DNA of 6,554 nucleotides from CAZGKW01 sp964526295 (GTDB taxonomy: Bacteria > Planctomycetota > Phycisphaerae > FEN-1346), in NCBI GenBank assembly GCA_964526295.1, contig CAZGKW010000086.1:1-6554 (forward strand), written 5' to 3'. Numbering within the stretch: the stretch's first letter is position 1; each line of letters begins with the position of its first letter. Both the position numbers and the translations under genes were made by a program. This document shows, piece by piece, positions 6,169 through 6,554 of this stretch. The notes beneath the pieces are model-generated. The model saw nothing but the letters and a program-made list of their open reading frames with translations. It did not search any database and was not told the origin of the DNA.

Positions 6169-6546
6169 GGAACGCGCAAGTCACGCGGCGGCCACATAGC
6201 GCGGTGGCCACGACTGGCCACCGCGCGGCAAAATGTAGGAAAGCGCCGCGGGCGAACCAAAGCAAAACGCGGTGGCCAAGACTGACCACCGCGCGGCAAA
6301 ATGTAGGAAAGCGGGGCGGGCGGACCAAGGCAAAACGCGGTGGCCAAGACTGGCCACCGCGCGGCAAAATGTAGGAAAGCGCCGCGGGCGAACCAAGGCA
6401 AAACGCGGTGGCCAAGACTGGCCACCGCGCGGCAAAATGTAAGAAAGCGCGGCGGGCGGACCAAAAGAAAGCGCGGCGGGCGAACTAAAAGAAAGCGCCG
6501 CGGGCAGTCCTGCCCGCCGCGAAAGGGACTTCCAGGCGCAAGTGAC
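6169..6546. repeat. Higher-order repeat module 2 (378 bp, four units)
   Basis: It has the same layout as module 1 but with four type A units (6201, 6269, 6337, 6405), each exactly 68 bp, before the extra half-palindrome segment and the type B hairpin at 6497. Positions 6447-6554 match 6069-6176 with three mismatches over 108 bp. A third module appears to begin at 6547 and is cut off by the window end. Confidence 0.8.
6201..6472. repeat. Four tandem 68-bp units, each with a type A hairpin
   Basis: Units start at 6201, 6269, 6337 and 6405. Each has the 24-nt hairpin, then an 18-nt linker (GCGGCAAAATGTAGGAAA, with A for G in the last unit), then a 26-nt half-palindromic tail. Tails alternate between GCGCCGCGGGC and GCGSGGCGGGC forms. 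The 68-bp period is not a multiple of three, so any reading frame changes at each unit, which argues against coding. Confidence 0.85.
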
Positions 6547-6554
6547 GGAACGCG

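Larger units (their letters stand above)
5857..6554. repeat. Nested palindromic repeat array, continues past window end
   Basis: About 700 bases without a credible gene, starting 10 nt after the tatD-rSAM stop codon. The array contains nine 24-nt hairpin sites, each a 10-bp stem with a 4-nt loop. Type A (GCGGTGGCCA ... TGGCCACCGC) starts at 5889, 6027, 6201, 6269, 6337 and 6405. Type B (GCGGCGGGCA ... TGCCCGCCGC) starts at 5957, 6119 and 6497. Most stems are perfect; those at 5889, 6269 and 6497 have one mismatch. Hairpins are joined by a linker (GGCAAAATGTAGGAAA) and by 24-nt half-palindromic segments of type GCGSSGCGGGC followed by an A-rich stretch. Open frames on the minus strand here come from low stop-codon density, not coding. 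The role is unknown; REP/BIME-like, transcript-end or DNA-structural functions are possible. Confidence 0.9.

Noticed and set aside
5828..6464. Several minus-strand open frames with peptides such as RGGQSWPPRF
   Set aside because: They lie in the hairpin array. The 68-bp period shifts the frame each unit, so the same DNA appears as RGGQSWPPR, CRAVASLGHR and AARWPVLATA in turn within one frame. No ribosome site fits.
6201..6472. CRISPR array
   Set aside because: The spacing is regular, but the segments between conserved parts are near-identical rather than unique, and no cas gene is present.
5857..6554. Integron attC sites or insertion sequence ends
   Set aside because: There are no attC core sites, no cassette genes between the hairpins, no transposase or integrase, and the palindromes are too short and tandem.

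Overview
The window is very GC-rich bacterial DNA with two divergent gene groups around a central non-coding segment, followed by about 700 bases of nested palindromic repeats. No single marker fixes the taxon. Two different clpP genes directly behind tig, a TatD-radical SAM fusion protein and high GC together resemble planctomycete-type (Planctomycetota, Phycisphaerae-like) genomes. That is an inference.

Minus strand, read right to left from about 3.6 kb to 0.1 kb: a candidate sigma70 promoter, tRNA-Gly(GCC) with encoded CCA, a strong intrinsic-terminator-like hairpin, then tig (trigger factor with long acidic tails at both ends), a divergent clpP and a canonical clpP. The three protein genes form one protein-quality-control set. 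Trigger factor meets nascent chains at the ribosome. The two ClpP subunits, both with an intact Ser-His-Asp triad, would build the Clp proteolytic chamber, possibly as a mixed ClpP1P2 complex.

Plus strand, from about 3.84 kb to 5.85 kb: a candidate promoter, a YraN/UPF0102 nuclease-like protein, then one long protein joining a complete TatD metal-dependent nuclease to a compact radical SAM domain. Both suggest a nucleic-acid-processing role, but the chemistry of the radical SAM half is not known to me.

From 5857 to the window end there is no credible gene. This stretch is an ordered array of 24-nt hairpins (10-bp stem, 4-nt loop) set in 68-bp units. The units are grouped into higher-order modules of 312 and 378 bp, which differ by one unit. 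The array runs off the window end and is the most unusual feature here.
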